Shown here: positions 49,862 through 59,202 of the stretch, piece by piece
Layout of the letters: every line of letters starts with the position of its first letter
Position numbering within the stretch: position 1 is the first letter of the stretch
Source of the DNA: Serratia silvae
GTDB lineage: Bacteria > Pseudomonadota > Gammaproteobacteria > Enterobacterales > Enterobacteriaceae
Direction of reading: 5' to 3'
Assembly (NCBI RefSeq): GCF_023282985.1
Contig: NZ_JAGQDC010000011.1
Coordinates: 103,684 to 167,683, forward strand
DNA: 64,000 nucleotides
The notes under the pieces: generated by a model
Database searches by the model: none
What the model saw: the letters and a program-made list of their open reading frames with translations, nothing else
Told to the model about the DNA's origin: nothing
Position numbers and translations under genes: made by a program

Positions 49862-51454
49862 TTACTTCACATCGACCTGATAGAAAATGTGTTTGCCGAA
49901 CGGATCGATTTCGTATCCGGTGACCTCTTTGCGCACCGGCTCAAAAATCGTCGAGTGAGCAATCATCACCGCAGGCATCTGATCGTGCATCATCTGCTGG
50001 GCTTCCTTGTACAGCTCTATGCGCTTTTGGTGATTACTTTCGGCTCGTGCTTCCAGGATCAGCTTATCAAACGGCTGATAACACCACTTCGACGAGTTGG
50101 AGCCGCCGTTGGCTGACGTACAGCTATACAGCGGGCCAAAGAAGTTATCCGGGTCGCCGGTTGCCGTGGTCCAGCCCATCAGAGCGGCCTGATGCTCGCC
50201 GTTTTTCACCCGTGTCAGGTACTCGCCCCACTCGAAGGTGACCACTTTGGCCGTTACGCCCACTTTAGCCCAGTCGGCCTGGATCATCTCGGCCATGCGC
50301 TTGGCGTTCGGGTTATACGGGCGCTGAACCGGCATTGCCCACAGATCGATGGTCATGCCGTTGGCGAAGCCAGCTTCTTTCAACAGCGCTTTGGCCTTCT
50401 CCGGCTCGTAATCGTAGTCTTTCAAATCCGCATCGGCACTCCACACGTCCGGGGGCAGTATGTTTTTCGCCGCTGTGCCGGTGCCGTGGAATACTGCCTC
50501 GATGATCGCTGGTTTATTAATTGCCAGCGCCAACGCCTGACGGACCTTCACGTTATCCAGCGGAGCCTTCTGGGTGTTAAATGCCAGGAAGCCGGTGTTC
50601 AAGCCCGCTTTTTGCATCAGGTTGATGTCTTTATTTTCCATCATGCGCGGCAGATCTGCCGGGTTAGGGAACGGCATCACCTGGCATTCATTTTTTTCCA
50701 GCTTGGCGTAACGGATCGACGCGTCCGGCGTGATGGAGAACACCAGACGGTCAATTTTCGCTTTGCCCTGCCAGTAATCAGGGAAGGCGCTAAACAGGAT
50801 GCGGGAGTCTTTATGATATTGCTTCAGTTCAAACGGCCCGGTGCCAATCGGTTCCATATCCACACGTTCTGGCGTGCCCGCTTTCAACATGCTATTGGCG
50901 TATTCCGCCGAGAGAATTGAGGCGAAATACCAGCCTAAATCGGCAACAAATGGCGCTTCCGGATGGGCCAGCGTGAAACGCACGGTATGGTCATCAATCT
51001 TGTCGATGGCGGTGATTAACTTGCCGAACTCCAGGCTTTCGAAGTTGGAGTAGTTGCCATTGGAAACGTTGTGATAGGGATGGTTTGGATCTTTCTGGCG
51101 CATAAACGAGAAGATCACATCATCGGCGTTAAAATCGCGCGTTGGTTTGAAATATTTGTTGCTCTGGAACTTCACCCCTTGGCGCAGATGGAAGGTATAC
51201 ACTTTACCGTCTTCGCTGACGTCCCAGCTTTCTGCCAGGCTAGGCTGCAGTTCGGTGGTACCTACTTTGAAATCCACCAGCCGGTTATAGATCGGCACCG
51301 CGCTGGCATCTACGCTGGTCCCGGAGGTGTAGAGTTGCGGGTTAAAGTTTTCTGGTGAACCCTCTGAACAATAGACTAACGTTTTTGCTGCTACCCCAGA
51401 GCTTATTGAGAGCGCTGCTATGGCCAGCGCAAGCTTTGTAATTTTAATTATCAT
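49862..51454 (-). CDS. DppA-like dipeptide ABC transporter substrate-binding protein
   Basis: A 530-residue periplasmic binding protein (signal IALSISSGVAA-type, then KTLVYCSEGSPENFNPQL). It aligns with E. coli DppA along its whole length (SITPDASIRYAKLEKNECQVMP, IDLWAMPVQRPYNPNAKRM, SSKWCYQPFDKLI). No permease or ATPase genes accompany it, so it is an orphan paralogue that presumably feeds a Dpp permease encoded elsewhere. Ligands may be peptides or heme, as for DppA. Divergent from pepT. Confidence 0.88.
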   Translation of the reverse strand: MIIKITKLALAIAALSISSGVAAKTLVYCSEGSPENFNPQLYTSGTSVDASAVPIYNRLVDFKVGTTELQPSLAESWDVSEDGKVYTFHLRQGVKFQSNKYFKPTRDFNADDVIFSFMRQKDPNHPYHNVSNGNYSNFESLEFGKLITAIDKIDDHTVRFTLAHPEAPFVADLGWYFASILSAEYANSMLKAGTPERVDMEPIGTGPFELKQYHKDSRILFSAFPDYWQGKAKIDRLVFSITPDASIRYAKLEKNECQVMPFPNPADLPRMMENKDINLMQKAGLNTGFLAFNTQKAPLDNVKVRQALALAINKPAIIEAVFHGTGTAAKNILPPDVWSADADLKDYDYEPEKAKALLKEAGFANGMTIDLWAMPVQRPYNPNAKRMAEMIQADWAKVGVTAKVVTFEWGEYLTRVKNGEHQAALMGWTTATGDPDNFFGPLYSCTSANGGSNSSKWCYQPFDKLILEARAESNHQKRIELYKEAQQMMHDQMPAVMIAHSTIFEPVRKEVTGYEIDPFGKHIFYQVDVK

Positions 51455-51687
51455 TACTATCTTCCTGTTGGTGAGTCTACCACTGAAAAATAAAGCTTGT
51501 ACTAAAGCGCTTAATAAATAACATTAAATTTACATTATCAGCAAACAACATCGAACGATAACAATGAGGTCAACGCTAGCCTCGGTAAAGGCGGTAGTTG
51601 GCAAAGATAAACTCTAACGAAAGGGTGAATTCTGAAAGATTGCTCTGGTGATCCTCGCTATGGAAGCCTTGCAAACGGGATGCGTTC
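51455..51687. promoter_or_regulatory. Divergent region between the dppA paralogue and pepT
   Basis: 233 bp of AT-rich sequence between divergent genes, where both promoters should lie. I looked for an FNR box, known for E. coli pepT, and found no convincing match. Confidence 0.4.
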
Positions 51688-52929
51688 ATGTACAACATTA
51701 TGTCTTCACCGCTCGCCACGCAGTTAACCCAACGTTTCTTCCGCTACCTGGCCGTCACCAGCCAGAGCAACCCGGCGGTAAGTACTTTACCCAGTACTCC
51801 TGGCCAGTTCGCCATGGCGGAGATGCTGGCTGAGGAACTACGCCAACTCGGCCTGGATAATGTGGTTATTGACGAACATGCGACCGTCACCGCAGTGAAA
51901 AAAGGCAACGTACCCGGTGCACCACGTATCGGGTTCATCACCCATATCGATACCGTTGATGTCGGTTTATCGCCGGATATCCATCCACAAATCTTGCGCT
52001 TTACCGGTGAGGATTTGTGCCTGAACGCGCAGCAAGATATCTGGTTACGCACCGCTGAACACCCGGAAATCAAAGCCTATCCGGGGGAAGAGATTATTTT
52101 CAGTGACGGCACCAGCGTGTTGGGGGCGGATAACAAAGCGGCCGTCACGGTAGTGATGACGGTGTTGGAGAACCTTACCGCCGAGCACCAACACGGCGAT
52201 ATCGTGGTGGCATTTGTCCCGGACGAAGAGATTGGCCTGTGTGGAGCCAAAGCGTTGGATCTGGCGCGTTTCGACGTTGACTTTGCCTGGACCATCGACT
52301 GCTGCGAATTGGGCGAAGTGGTGTATGAGAACTTCAATGCCGCCAGCGCCGAACTGCGTTTTACCGGCGTGACCAGCCACCCGATGTCCTCCAAAGGCGT
52401 GCTGGTGAACCCGCTGCTGATGGCGATGGATTACATCAACCACTTCGATCGCCAGCAGACTCCTGAGCATACCGAAGGGCGTGAAGGCTATATCTGGTTT
52501 AACGGCATGCAGGCATCGCAAAGTGAAGCGCTGCTGAAAGCCAATATCCGTGATTTCGATTTGGCGAACTTTGAGCGCCGTAAACAGCAGATTGGTGAAG
52601 TGGCGCAGAAGATTGCAGCGCAGTATCCCACTGCCCGCGTGGAGTATCACATCAGCGATACCTACAGTAATATCAGCAACGCCATTACCGATGATCGTCG
52701 AGCCATTGATTTGATTTTTGCTGCACTGGCCGAGTTAGACATTGAGCCAAAAGTCATTCCGATGCGTGGGGGCACAGATGGTGCTGCGTTGTCCGCTAAA
52801 GGGTTATTAACCCCCAACTTCTTTACCGGTGCGCACAACTTCCATTCACGGTTTGAATTTTTACCCCTTAAATCGTTCGAGGCGTCCTATAACGTGGCGT
52901 TTACGCTGTGTAAGCTGGCGGCTAAATAA
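51688..52929 (+). CDS. pepT: Peptidase T (tripeptide aminopeptidase)
   Basis: A 413-residue M20-family zinc exopeptidase that removes N-terminal residues from tripeptides. Metal ligands are in THIDTVD, LGADNKAA, PDEEIG and GAHNFHSRFEFL. The start could be 51688 or 51700. A long hairpin follows the stop. Confidence 0.95.
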   Translation: MYNIMSSPLATQLTQRFFRYLAVTSQSNPAVSTLPSTPGQFAMAEMLAEELRQLGLDNVVIDEHATVTAVKKGNVPGAPRIGFITHIDTVDVGLSPDIHPQILRFTGEDLCLNAQQDIWLRTAEHPEIKAYPGEEIIFSDGTSVLGADNKAAVTVVMTVLENLTAEHQHGDIVVAFVPDEEIGLCGAKALDLARFDVDFAWTIDCCELGEVVYENFNAASAELRFTGVTSHPMSSKGVLVNPLLMAMDYINHFDRQQTPEHTEGREGYIWFNGMQASQSEALLKANIRDFDLANFERRKQQIGEVAQKIAAQYPTARVEYHISDTYSNISNAITDDRRAIDLIFAALAELDIEPKVIPMRGGTDGAALSAKGLLTPNFFTGAHNFHSRFEFLPLKSFEASYNVAFTLCKLAAK

Positions 52930-52953
52930 GGGCGGATATCGCTTAAAAGCTAT

Positions 52954-52985
52954 CGCTAACCAGGCTTGTTCTAGCCTGGTTAGCG
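52954..52985 (+). terminator. pepT 3' hairpin
   Basis: A 13-bp stem CGCTAACCAGGCT with its complement around TGTTCT. No strong T-run follows. Confidence 0.75.
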
Positions 52986-53028
52986 AAGGTTATCGTTATT
53001 TGGCTAATTCCAATAAACAAGACAGCGG

Positions 53029-53244
53029 CTATTTTTTCACTATCCCTGAAATATCATTGGTATTGATCAGATGATAATCGCCGTTCATGCCGGTATAGCT
53101 GGTCATACCGCTATCGCGGTCAGTGTCCGGTTCACCGTGAGCCTGCAGGATATCGCCAGATTTGGTCGTGATAATGTAATCACTGGTACAGCCCGCCAGC
53201 AGCAATGTCAGGAAAACCAGAGGCAGAAAAGTCAGTTTTTTCAT
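53029..53244 (-). CDS. YgdI/YgdR-family small lipoprotein
   Basis: A 71-residue protein with a lipoprotein signal (LVFLTLLLAGC) and the short SH3-like domain of the YgdI/YgdR family (SDYIITTKSGDILQAHG, DYHLINTNDISGI). Function unknown. Monocistronic, on the opposite strand to pepT. Confidence 0.88.
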   Translation of the reverse strand: MKKLTFLPLVFLTLLLAGCTSDYIITTKSGDILQAHGEPDTDRDSGMTSYTGMNGDYHLINTNDISGIVKK

Positions 53245-53326
53245 CGGTCAACAGGCTCTTTTTCAATTTAACTGCCTCATATTACAAACAAAGTGGCCCG
53301 AGATGCAAAGGCTACCTTGCTACATT

Positions 53327-54913
53327 TCAGCGCGTTTGGGTTTCAAAGATATCTGTTGGCAAATGCGTGTAGTCCACCGGCTTGAGCTTAAAGTTAGTGA
53401 TATAGACGGGGCCGGCTTTTTGCTCGGAGATAAACGAGTATTTTGGCGTCAACTCTTTGGTTTTGATCCCGGTCCACGAGGCGAAAAAGGTCAGAAAATC
53501 ATTAGCTGAACGGCGTGCTTTGATCAGGCGGTGTTCGGTATCATCGCTGGAAAGTACCATAAACGGCACCTGAAAGTTTTGCTGAAACTGATCATCGTGC
53601 GCCAGATATTGCACGTTAGTGCCGCGTTCTTTAAAGGCCAGACCGTGATCGGAGAAGTAAACCATCGAGAAACTTTCCCCGGTGCCGCGTAACTGCTGAT
53701 AGAGCTGTTTCAGCAGGTTGTCGGTTTGCGTCATGGTGTATAGATAGCAGGAGGTTTCTTTGGATTGCACAAAGTCCACGTATTTGCCCTGAGTCCGGTC
53801 ACAGGCTTGCGGGTGTGAACCCATCAGGTGTAAGACAATCAACTGCGGGGCCGTAGTGCGTGGGGCGGCAAAAACCTGGGCGGTCATCTTGAGCAGCGTT
53901 TCATCATGGGTGTTTTTATCCGCTTCAAAATCACCGTTTTTCAGGAACTGCACTTCATCGGCACGTTTGGCAATGCTGGCGATAGCGGTGTCATATTCAC
54001 CAATTTGCCCTTGGTTTGAGAACCACCAGGTCTGAAAGCCTGCCCGATTAGCCAGCGTAACGAAGTTATCCTGATATTGCGGTTTACCGTTAATGACTCG
54101 GGTTAACGTCATACCGAGTGACTTCTGTGTTGAGCCGCTGGCAGCAACATAATCCATGAACAGATTGCCGTTTACCTGGCTGGTAAAGGGAGTATTGTCC
54201 CAGTGCCCACCAAACGCACCCAACGCATCTCGCCGTGCACTTTCACCGATAACTACCATGTAGATGTGATATTTCGGTTTCACTGCCAATACGTTCCAGG
54301 AATCTTTCAGCTGCGAAAACGCCTGCATACGGGCTTGCTCATCAATCACTTCCTGGTTGTTGACGATCACATCTTTAACGAAGCGGAAGACGGGATAACC
54401 GGCATCACCCACTTTAAACACGCCGCCATAAAGCAGATTTTGCACTGGTGTGACAAAAAAACAGACCACGCTGATGGCGAGGCACAGGCTGTGGAAGGTG
54501 TTCCAGGCGCCTTTGGGGGTTGGCTTACGGCGCAGTGCGATAATGCCCAACGCCAGAATAAACAGGGACACCAGATAGCTGTGCCACGGGAAGATGGTCA
54601 ATATCTCGCTGGACTCTTCCATCGTGGTCGAGTGTAACGCCAGCAGGGTATTAAAATTGGGTGAGCCATAGGCCTGAGCGAATGGGAAATACATGGCGGC
54701 GACGAGGCTGCACAGCCCGATCACACTCTTTTGCAAGCGTGGGCCAAGACGCCACAGCAGCAGTAAAACACAGCTGAACGCCACGGCATAAAGCAGACTG
54801 AACGGATAGCCGAGAGCGAAGTTGATCAGCAGCGATTGCAGGAAGTAAAAACCTGTCCACGGGTTTAGGGCGACGCTACGGGCTGCCAAGGTATCTTTAA
54901 CCGTTGAGTTCAT
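53327..54913 (-). CDS. opgE: Phosphoethanolamine transferase OpgE
   Basis: A 528-residue inner-membrane protein with about five N-terminal helices and a periplasmic alkaline-phosphatase-like domain. Sulfatase-type metal/nucleophile motifs are visible: VVIGESARRDALGAFGGH (Thr/Ser region continues ASGSTQKSLGMTL), FSNQGQIGEYD, LHLMGSHPQACDRT and YFSDHGLAFKE. It matches E. coli OpgE (YbiP), which adds phosphoethanolamine to osmoregulated periplasmic glucans. CptA/EptB-type lipid A or core activity is less likely. Confidence 0.85.
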   Translation of the reverse strand: MNSTVKDTLAARSVALNPWTGFYFLQSLLINFALGYPFSLLYAVAFSCVLLLLWRLGPRLQKSVIGLCSLVAAMYFPFAQAYGSPNFNTLLALHSTTMEESSEILTIFPWHSYLVSLFILALGIIALRRKPTPKGAWNTFHSLCLAISVVCFFVTPVQNLLYGGVFKVGDAGYPVFRFVKDVIVNNQEVIDEQARMQAFSQLKDSWNVLAVKPKYHIYMVVIGESARRDALGAFGGHWDNTPFTSQVNGNLFMDYVAASGSTQKSLGMTLTRVINGKPQYQDNFVTLANRAGFQTWWFSNQGQIGEYDTAIASIAKRADEVQFLKNGDFEADKNTHDETLLKMTAQVFAAPRTTAPQLIVLHLMGSHPQACDRTQGKYVDFVQSKETSCYLYTMTQTDNLLKQLYQQLRGTGESFSMVYFSDHGLAFKERGTNVQYLAHDDQFQQNFQVPFMVLSSDDTEHRLIKARRSANDFLTFFASWTGIKTKELTPKYSFISEQKAGPVYITNFKLKPVDYTHLPTDIFETQTR

Positions 54914-55232
54914 GTTTACCGAAAGTTATCAAATGCTGTGTGGTAACTCTGACAAGGCAAGAGTCATTAATCCGATTGGTAGACGGAAAGGGGGGAGGAA
55001 GAGGGATAGACCGCATCCAGCGAGCCGCTTTATGTACCCGGATGCGAGAAGATAGAGCCGAATGAATACAAGATCAACTGATAATTATGGGCTGTTTTGA
55101 GAGATTGATAGCAATTCCGAACGGAAGGAGAAGGTGCGGATTTTCAAGAGAATTGTAGCCCCCTCTGTGAGTGCGGATCGCGCTCAGTACATCCTCCTTT
55201 TCCGGGGATGTATATGTCGGTGGTAATGGTAA
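54914..55232. other. Non-coding gap between opgE and rluF
   Basis: 319 bp without a believable gene. Two 7-bp hairpins are visible: CGCATCC (55012) with GGATGCG (55040), and TACATCC (55188) with GGATGTA (55206). The second is 20 bp after rluF and may mark its transcript end. The opgE promoter should lie in the part near 54914. Confidence 0.5.
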
Positions 55233-55979
55233 TCAAAGCGGGGAGGAAATATCCTCTGACGAGGAATGTTCAACCAGCTTAAATAGCTCAATCCGTTCAT
55301 CATCGGTCAAATCCCGCCATTCGCCCAGCGGCAACCCTTTCAGTGCGATGTTCATAATACGTACGCGCTCAAGCTTGGTGACTTCATAGCCAAAATATTT
55401 GCACATGCGGCGGATTTGGCGGTTAAGCCCTTGCACCAGCGTGATGCGAAACATCTGCGGGGCTTCTTGCTCGACTAGGCATTTTTGAGTCACCGTGCCC
55501 AGGATGGGGACGCCCGCGCTCATGCCCTGAATAAACTCATCGGTCACCGGCTTGTTGACGGTGACCAGGTACTCTTTTTGATGATTATTGCCGGCACGGA
55601 GGATCTTATTAACCAGTTCGCCGTCATTGGTCAGGAAAATCAGCCCCTGGGAGTCTTTATCCAGGCGCCCGATGGGAAAGACGCGTCTGCTGTGATTAAC
55701 GAAATCACCGATGTTATCCCGCACGTGCTTCCCCATGCTGGTAATGATGCCAACAGGCTTGTTCAGTGCGATAAGCACCAAATCGTCCGCACCACGCGGT
55801 TCGATCTGCTGGCCGTTAACTTTCACCACATCCCCGACCAATACCTGAGCGCCCACGGAGGCTAATTTGTCGTTGATGAAAACGTTGCCCTGCTTGATGT
55901 GGAGGTCGGCAGTGCGACGAGAACATACGCCGCTGTCGCTAATGTATTTGTTAAGGCGAGTCGATGAGTGAGTGAGCAT
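55233..55979 (-). CDS. rluF: 23S rRNA pseudouridine(2604) synthase RluF
   Basis: A 248-residue protein with an S4 domain ([18 protein letters not shown]) and a RsuA/RluB/E/F-type catalytic domain. The catalytic Asp lies in [20 protein letters not shown]. It ends with [10 protein letters not shown], shorter than E. coli RluF by its basic tail of about 40 residues. Modifies U2604 of 23S rRNA (and a tRNA-Tyr site in E. coli). Confidence 0.93.
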   Translation of the reverse strand: MLTHSSTRLNKYISDSGVCSRRTADLHIKQGNVFINDKLASVGAQVLVGDVVKVNGQQIEPRGADDLVLIALNKPVGIITSMGKHVRDNIGDFVNHSRRVFPIGRLDKDSQGLIFLTNDGELVNKILRAGNNHQKEYLVTVNKPVTDEFIQGMSAGVPILGTVTQKCLVEQEAPQMFRITLVQGLNRQIRRMCKYFGYEVTKLERVRIMNIALKGLPLGEWRDLTDDERIELFKLVEHSSSEDISSPL

Positions 55980-56531
55980 GGTTTCCCCGTTAAACGCGAA
56001 CTATACATTACCTGGGGGGCATTGCGAACTGCGTAGAGCCAGTCAAAATTGATTGCTCGATCACTACGAGGCGACCGCCAGAACAAACCGCTACGGGCGT
56101 TGTGTCACCAACGCAGTAGGCCAGATTTTTAATTGCACTTACAAAAATGTGAAGACGGGTAAACGTTGGAAGCTTGATGTGATGCGCCGTAAGCTGCTCA
56201 GTCATATTATGCCAGGACCGTTTATCAGTTTGTGCACGAACATCCGGGTTTGATATGTGCATTAGAGCAGGATGGATTTGTATCTTACATAAAAATTAAT
56301 GATGAGGATTGGCGACATCCGCTTTTGAAGATTGTCTTGAAGAATAAAGCTCTGCACTGTTCTAAGGTGACTACCACCTACCACGCTAGTTTTTCGGGGG
56401 GATTACCACAGGTCTCACTGAATGAGTAGATACAGGTTGTTGCCGCTTTTTACATGCATTAAAATGTCTTATATATCATAAGTATTTTATTTGTATAGTT
56501 CGGGAAGTATTCACGCCATCAATAAGGAAAT
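55980..56531. other. Gap before vgrG with degenerate reading frames
   Basis: 552 bp. Two overlapping plus-strand frames look protein-like but belong to no family I recognise. One, 56053-56253, contains RYGRCVTNAVGQIFNCTYKN. The other, open 56193-56429, contains ALEQDGFVSYIKINDEDWRH. The frame change between them suggests a broken gene. The part next to 56530 is AT-rich and should hold the vgrG promoter. Confidence 0.4.
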
Positions 56532-56537
56532 GTGAAC

Positions 56538-58613
56538 ATGGATGCGAGTGGCCTGCGGTTTACGTTGAGTGTGGGGGATCTGCCGCCTAAAACCTTCGTG
56601 GTATCGGGTTTTACGTTGCACGAGCAATTCTCTACACTCTTCACGCTCGAACTTGAGGTGGCCAGTGCCAGCCCCAATGTGGAGTTCCGTTCTATTCTGG
56701 ACAAAACCGCCACTTTGACCATTTGGCGTGAAACAGAAGTGCAGCGTATCGTTAATGGTATTGTCACTTCCGTCGAGCAAGGCGATACAGGACTTCATCA
56801 AACCCGTTACCGACTCAGTGTCCGCCCCGCGCTCTGGCGAGCAGGGTTAAGACAAAACTCGCGTATTTTCCAACAACAAGGTTTTCAAGAAATTCTGGAA
56901 ACCTTGATGAAAGAAAATAACATCATCAACTATGCTCATGCTTTTCGGTACACGCACGCAGCTCGAGAGTTTTGTGTCCAATATAACGAAAACGACCTGG
57001 ATTTCCTTCATCGAATGGCGGCAGAAGAAGGTATCTATTATTTCTTCGAGCATGAGAATGGCAAACACACGCTGGTCTTTGCTGATGATAACATCATCGT
57101 GAATGATGGGCCGACGCTACCCTACTACCCAGATCAGCCACAAACCTCACTCGATCAGCCTTGTATCACCACCTTCAAGCGCCGGGAAAGCCTGCGCCCT
57201 TCGGACGTGTTGCTGAAAGATTACACCTTCAAAAATCCTGAATGGGCAGCAGAGTATCGCGACTATGCTCGAGATGATGAACACCAGTCCATCAAGTATC
57301 TGCATTATGATTACCCTGGCCGCTATAAAAATACCGGTCCGAGCGGGGAAAAGTTTGCCCAGTGGCGCATTCAAGCATTGCGCAATGACGCCCATCAGGG
57401 CGAAGGGGCGAGTAATTGTCCTGCCCTGCAACCCGGCGTGCGCTTTACCCTGGAAAACCATCCGCTGGGCACACTGAATACCAGTTGGCAAATTACCCAG
57501 GTCATCCATACGGGGCAACAACCTCAGGCGCTGGAAACTGTATCAGGAGGGCAAGGCACAACCATAACCAGCCAGTTTGCGTTTATTCCCAACAACCAGA
57601 CATGGCGTCCGCTTTCGCTGCCAAAACCGCGCATTGATGGTGCTCAGATAGCTATTGTCACTGGACCACCCTCTGAAGAAATTTATTGTGATGAGCTTGG
57701 GCGAGTCAAGGTGCGTTTTCTTTGGGATCGTTCAGGGAAAACGGATGATACCAGTTCCTGCTGGGTTCGCGTATCTCATCCCTGGGCGGGCACCAAGTGG
57801 GGGATGTCAGCTATTCCGCGCATTGGTCATGAAGTTATCGTGGAGTTTCTGAACGGCGATCCCGATCAACCGGTGATTATCGGGCGTACTTACCATGTTA
57901 ACAATCAGACCCCCGGTGACTTACCCGCAACAAAAACCCAAATGACGATACGGTCCAAAACCCATAAAGGCGAAGGGTTCAATGAGCTGCGTTTTGAAGA
58001 TGAAAAAGCGCGGGAAGAGATCTACATGCATGCGCAAAAAGATCACCGTACAGAAATTCTCAACGACCAGTTCCACTCTATCGGCCACAACCGTACTAAA
58101 TCTGTCGGTGTTGACCAACAGGAAGAAATTGGCCAGGACAAACGCACTAACGTGGGGCGAGATCACTTTGAAACCATTGGTAATAACTCAGTGATTAAAG
58201 TGGTTAAAGATCAGGAAATCCAGGTTGATAACAACCGAACTCTCATCGTCAACAGTTCTAAAAAGAATGTTATCTACGCCGACTCCATTGAAAAAATTGG
58301 TGGGCATAGCACGGTGGAAATTCAGGGTGTGTTGGATGAAAAAGTGAACACCAAAATTTTCTCTCGAAGCAAACGCTACATTATGCATGCCGAGGATGAA
58401 ATGGTGGTAGCTGGTCCTGGCGGGAGCCTAACCATTAACAGTAGTGGGGTCACCATCAAGGCCAAGAAACTGTCTATATTGACCCCGAGCATGAATATCA
58501 GCGGAGGAGGGGTGGATCAGGTGGAGGCACTGACGGCAATGGTGAACGAAGGTTCTCCCTTCTGCGAAATCTGCGCCAAGGCGAAAAAAGCAGCTAAAAA
58601 GGACGCAGGGTGA
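56538..58613 (+). CDS. vgrG: Type VI secretion spike protein VgrG
   Basis: A 691-residue spike protein. The gp27-like base (FVVSGFTLHEQFSTLFTLELEV, YNENDLDFLHRMAAEEGIYYFFEH) is followed by the gp5-like OB-fold (CDELGRVKVRFLWDR, SCWVRVSHPWAGTKWGMSAIPRIGHEV is the family pattern). A C-terminal beta-helix with repeats follows (TEILNDQFHSIGHNRTKSVG). It ends in a short Cys- and Lys-rich tail (FCEICAKAKKAAKKDAG), which might dock an adaptor. I chose ATG 56538, 9 bp after AAGGA; GTG 56532 is too close. No core T6SS genes are present, so this is an orphan module. Confidence 0.95.
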   Translation: MDASGLRFTLSVGDLPPKTFVVSGFTLHEQFSTLFTLELEVASASPNVEFRSILDKTATLTIWRETEVQRIVNGIVTSVEQGDTGLHQTRYRLSVRPALWRAGLRQNSRIFQQQGFQEILETLMKENNIINYAHAFRYTHAAREFCVQYNENDLDFLHRMAAEEGIYYFFEHENGKHTLVFADDNIIVNDGPTLPYYPDQPQTSLDQPCITTFKRRESLRPSDVLLKDYTFKNPEWAAEYRDYARDDEHQSIKYLHYDYPGRYKNTGPSGEKFAQWRIQALRNDAHQGEGASNCPALQPGVRFTLENHPLGTLNTSWQITQVIHTGQQPQALETVSGGQGTTITSQFAFIPNNQTWRPLSLPKPRIDGAQIAIVTGPPSEEIYCDELGRVKVRFLWDRSGKTDDTSSCWVRVSHPWAGTKWGMSAIPRIGHEVIVEFLNGDPDQPVIIGRTYHVNNQTPGDLPATKTQMTIRSKTHKGEGFNELRFEDEKAREEIYMHAQKDHRTEILNDQFHSIGHNRTKSVGVDQQEEIGQDKRTNVGRDHFETIGNNSVIKVVKDQEIQVDNNRTLIVNSSKKNVIYADSIEKIGGHSTVEIQGVLDEKVNTKIFSRSKRYIMHAEDEMVVAGPGGSLTINSSGVTIKAKKLSILTPSMNISGGGVDQVEALTAMVNEGSPFCEICAKAKKAAKKDAG

Positions 58614-59182
58614 ACAGATTAAATCGCATTCCCTTGTCTGATGATGCCACTGAGCGGCTGGATGCGGTCAAAGCCATACTGTTCGGGCCTGTTGAGATGT
58701 TCTTGTCAAGAGACACTGAAGTGATTGGCGCTAACTCTCAAGCAGATTGCCATACCTATGCAGTGATCGACGCGATGCAACGTTCTGATATTTCCGTCTT
58801 GCTTAACGCCTACGACACCGAATGGTCGTGTCTGTGGAAAGGAGATAGTGAGCAGCAGTTTGCGTTTTATGCGCCTTATATCGTCAAACTGGAAGAAAAC
58901 AGCCCCTTTGCCGACTGGCTATTGAGCAATAGTTGGGGGAAGGGCTGGGGGATCTATCTGCGAAGCTATGGTTCATTGGAAGTCGTGACCCATCATCTGA
59001 GGAAATTTAACCAGATCTACGATGAAGTTAATGGACAATGGTTGATGTTCCGCTATTACGCGCCGGTAAGCATCAAGACGTTGCTCCCTTTTCTGCCCGC
59101 CAAAGAATTCATTGAATTTACCGATGGGTTAACCCAGATACTTTCTGAAGACCCAGAAGATAATACGTTACTGGTGATCTAG
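58610..59182 (+). CDS. DUF4123 T6SS effector chaperone
   Basis: A 190-residue DUF4123 protein (Tap-1/TEC type) that loads an effector encoded next to it on VgrG. Family pattern in CHTYAVIDAMQRSDISVLLNAYD, PYIVKLEENSPFADWLLSNSWGKGWGIYLRS and LMFRYYAPVSIKTLLP. It starts at GTG 58610, overlapping the vgrG stop by 4 bp. Confidence 0.88.
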   Translation: MNRLNRIPLSDDATERLDAVKAILFGPVEMFLSRDTEVIGANSQADCHTYAVIDAMQRSDISVLLNAYDTEWSCLWKGDSEQQFAFYAPYIVKLEENSPFADWLLSNSWGKGWGIYLRSYGSLEVVTHHLRKFNQIYDEVNGQWLMFRYYAPVSIKTLLPFLPAKEFIEFTDGLTQILSEDPEDNTLLVI

Positions 59183-59202
59183 CGCCATAAGGATATTAGG
59201 CA

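Noticed and set aside
54961..55232. Small RNA between opgE and rluF
   Set aside because: Two short hairpins are present, but there is no clear promoter and terminator pair to support an RNA gene.
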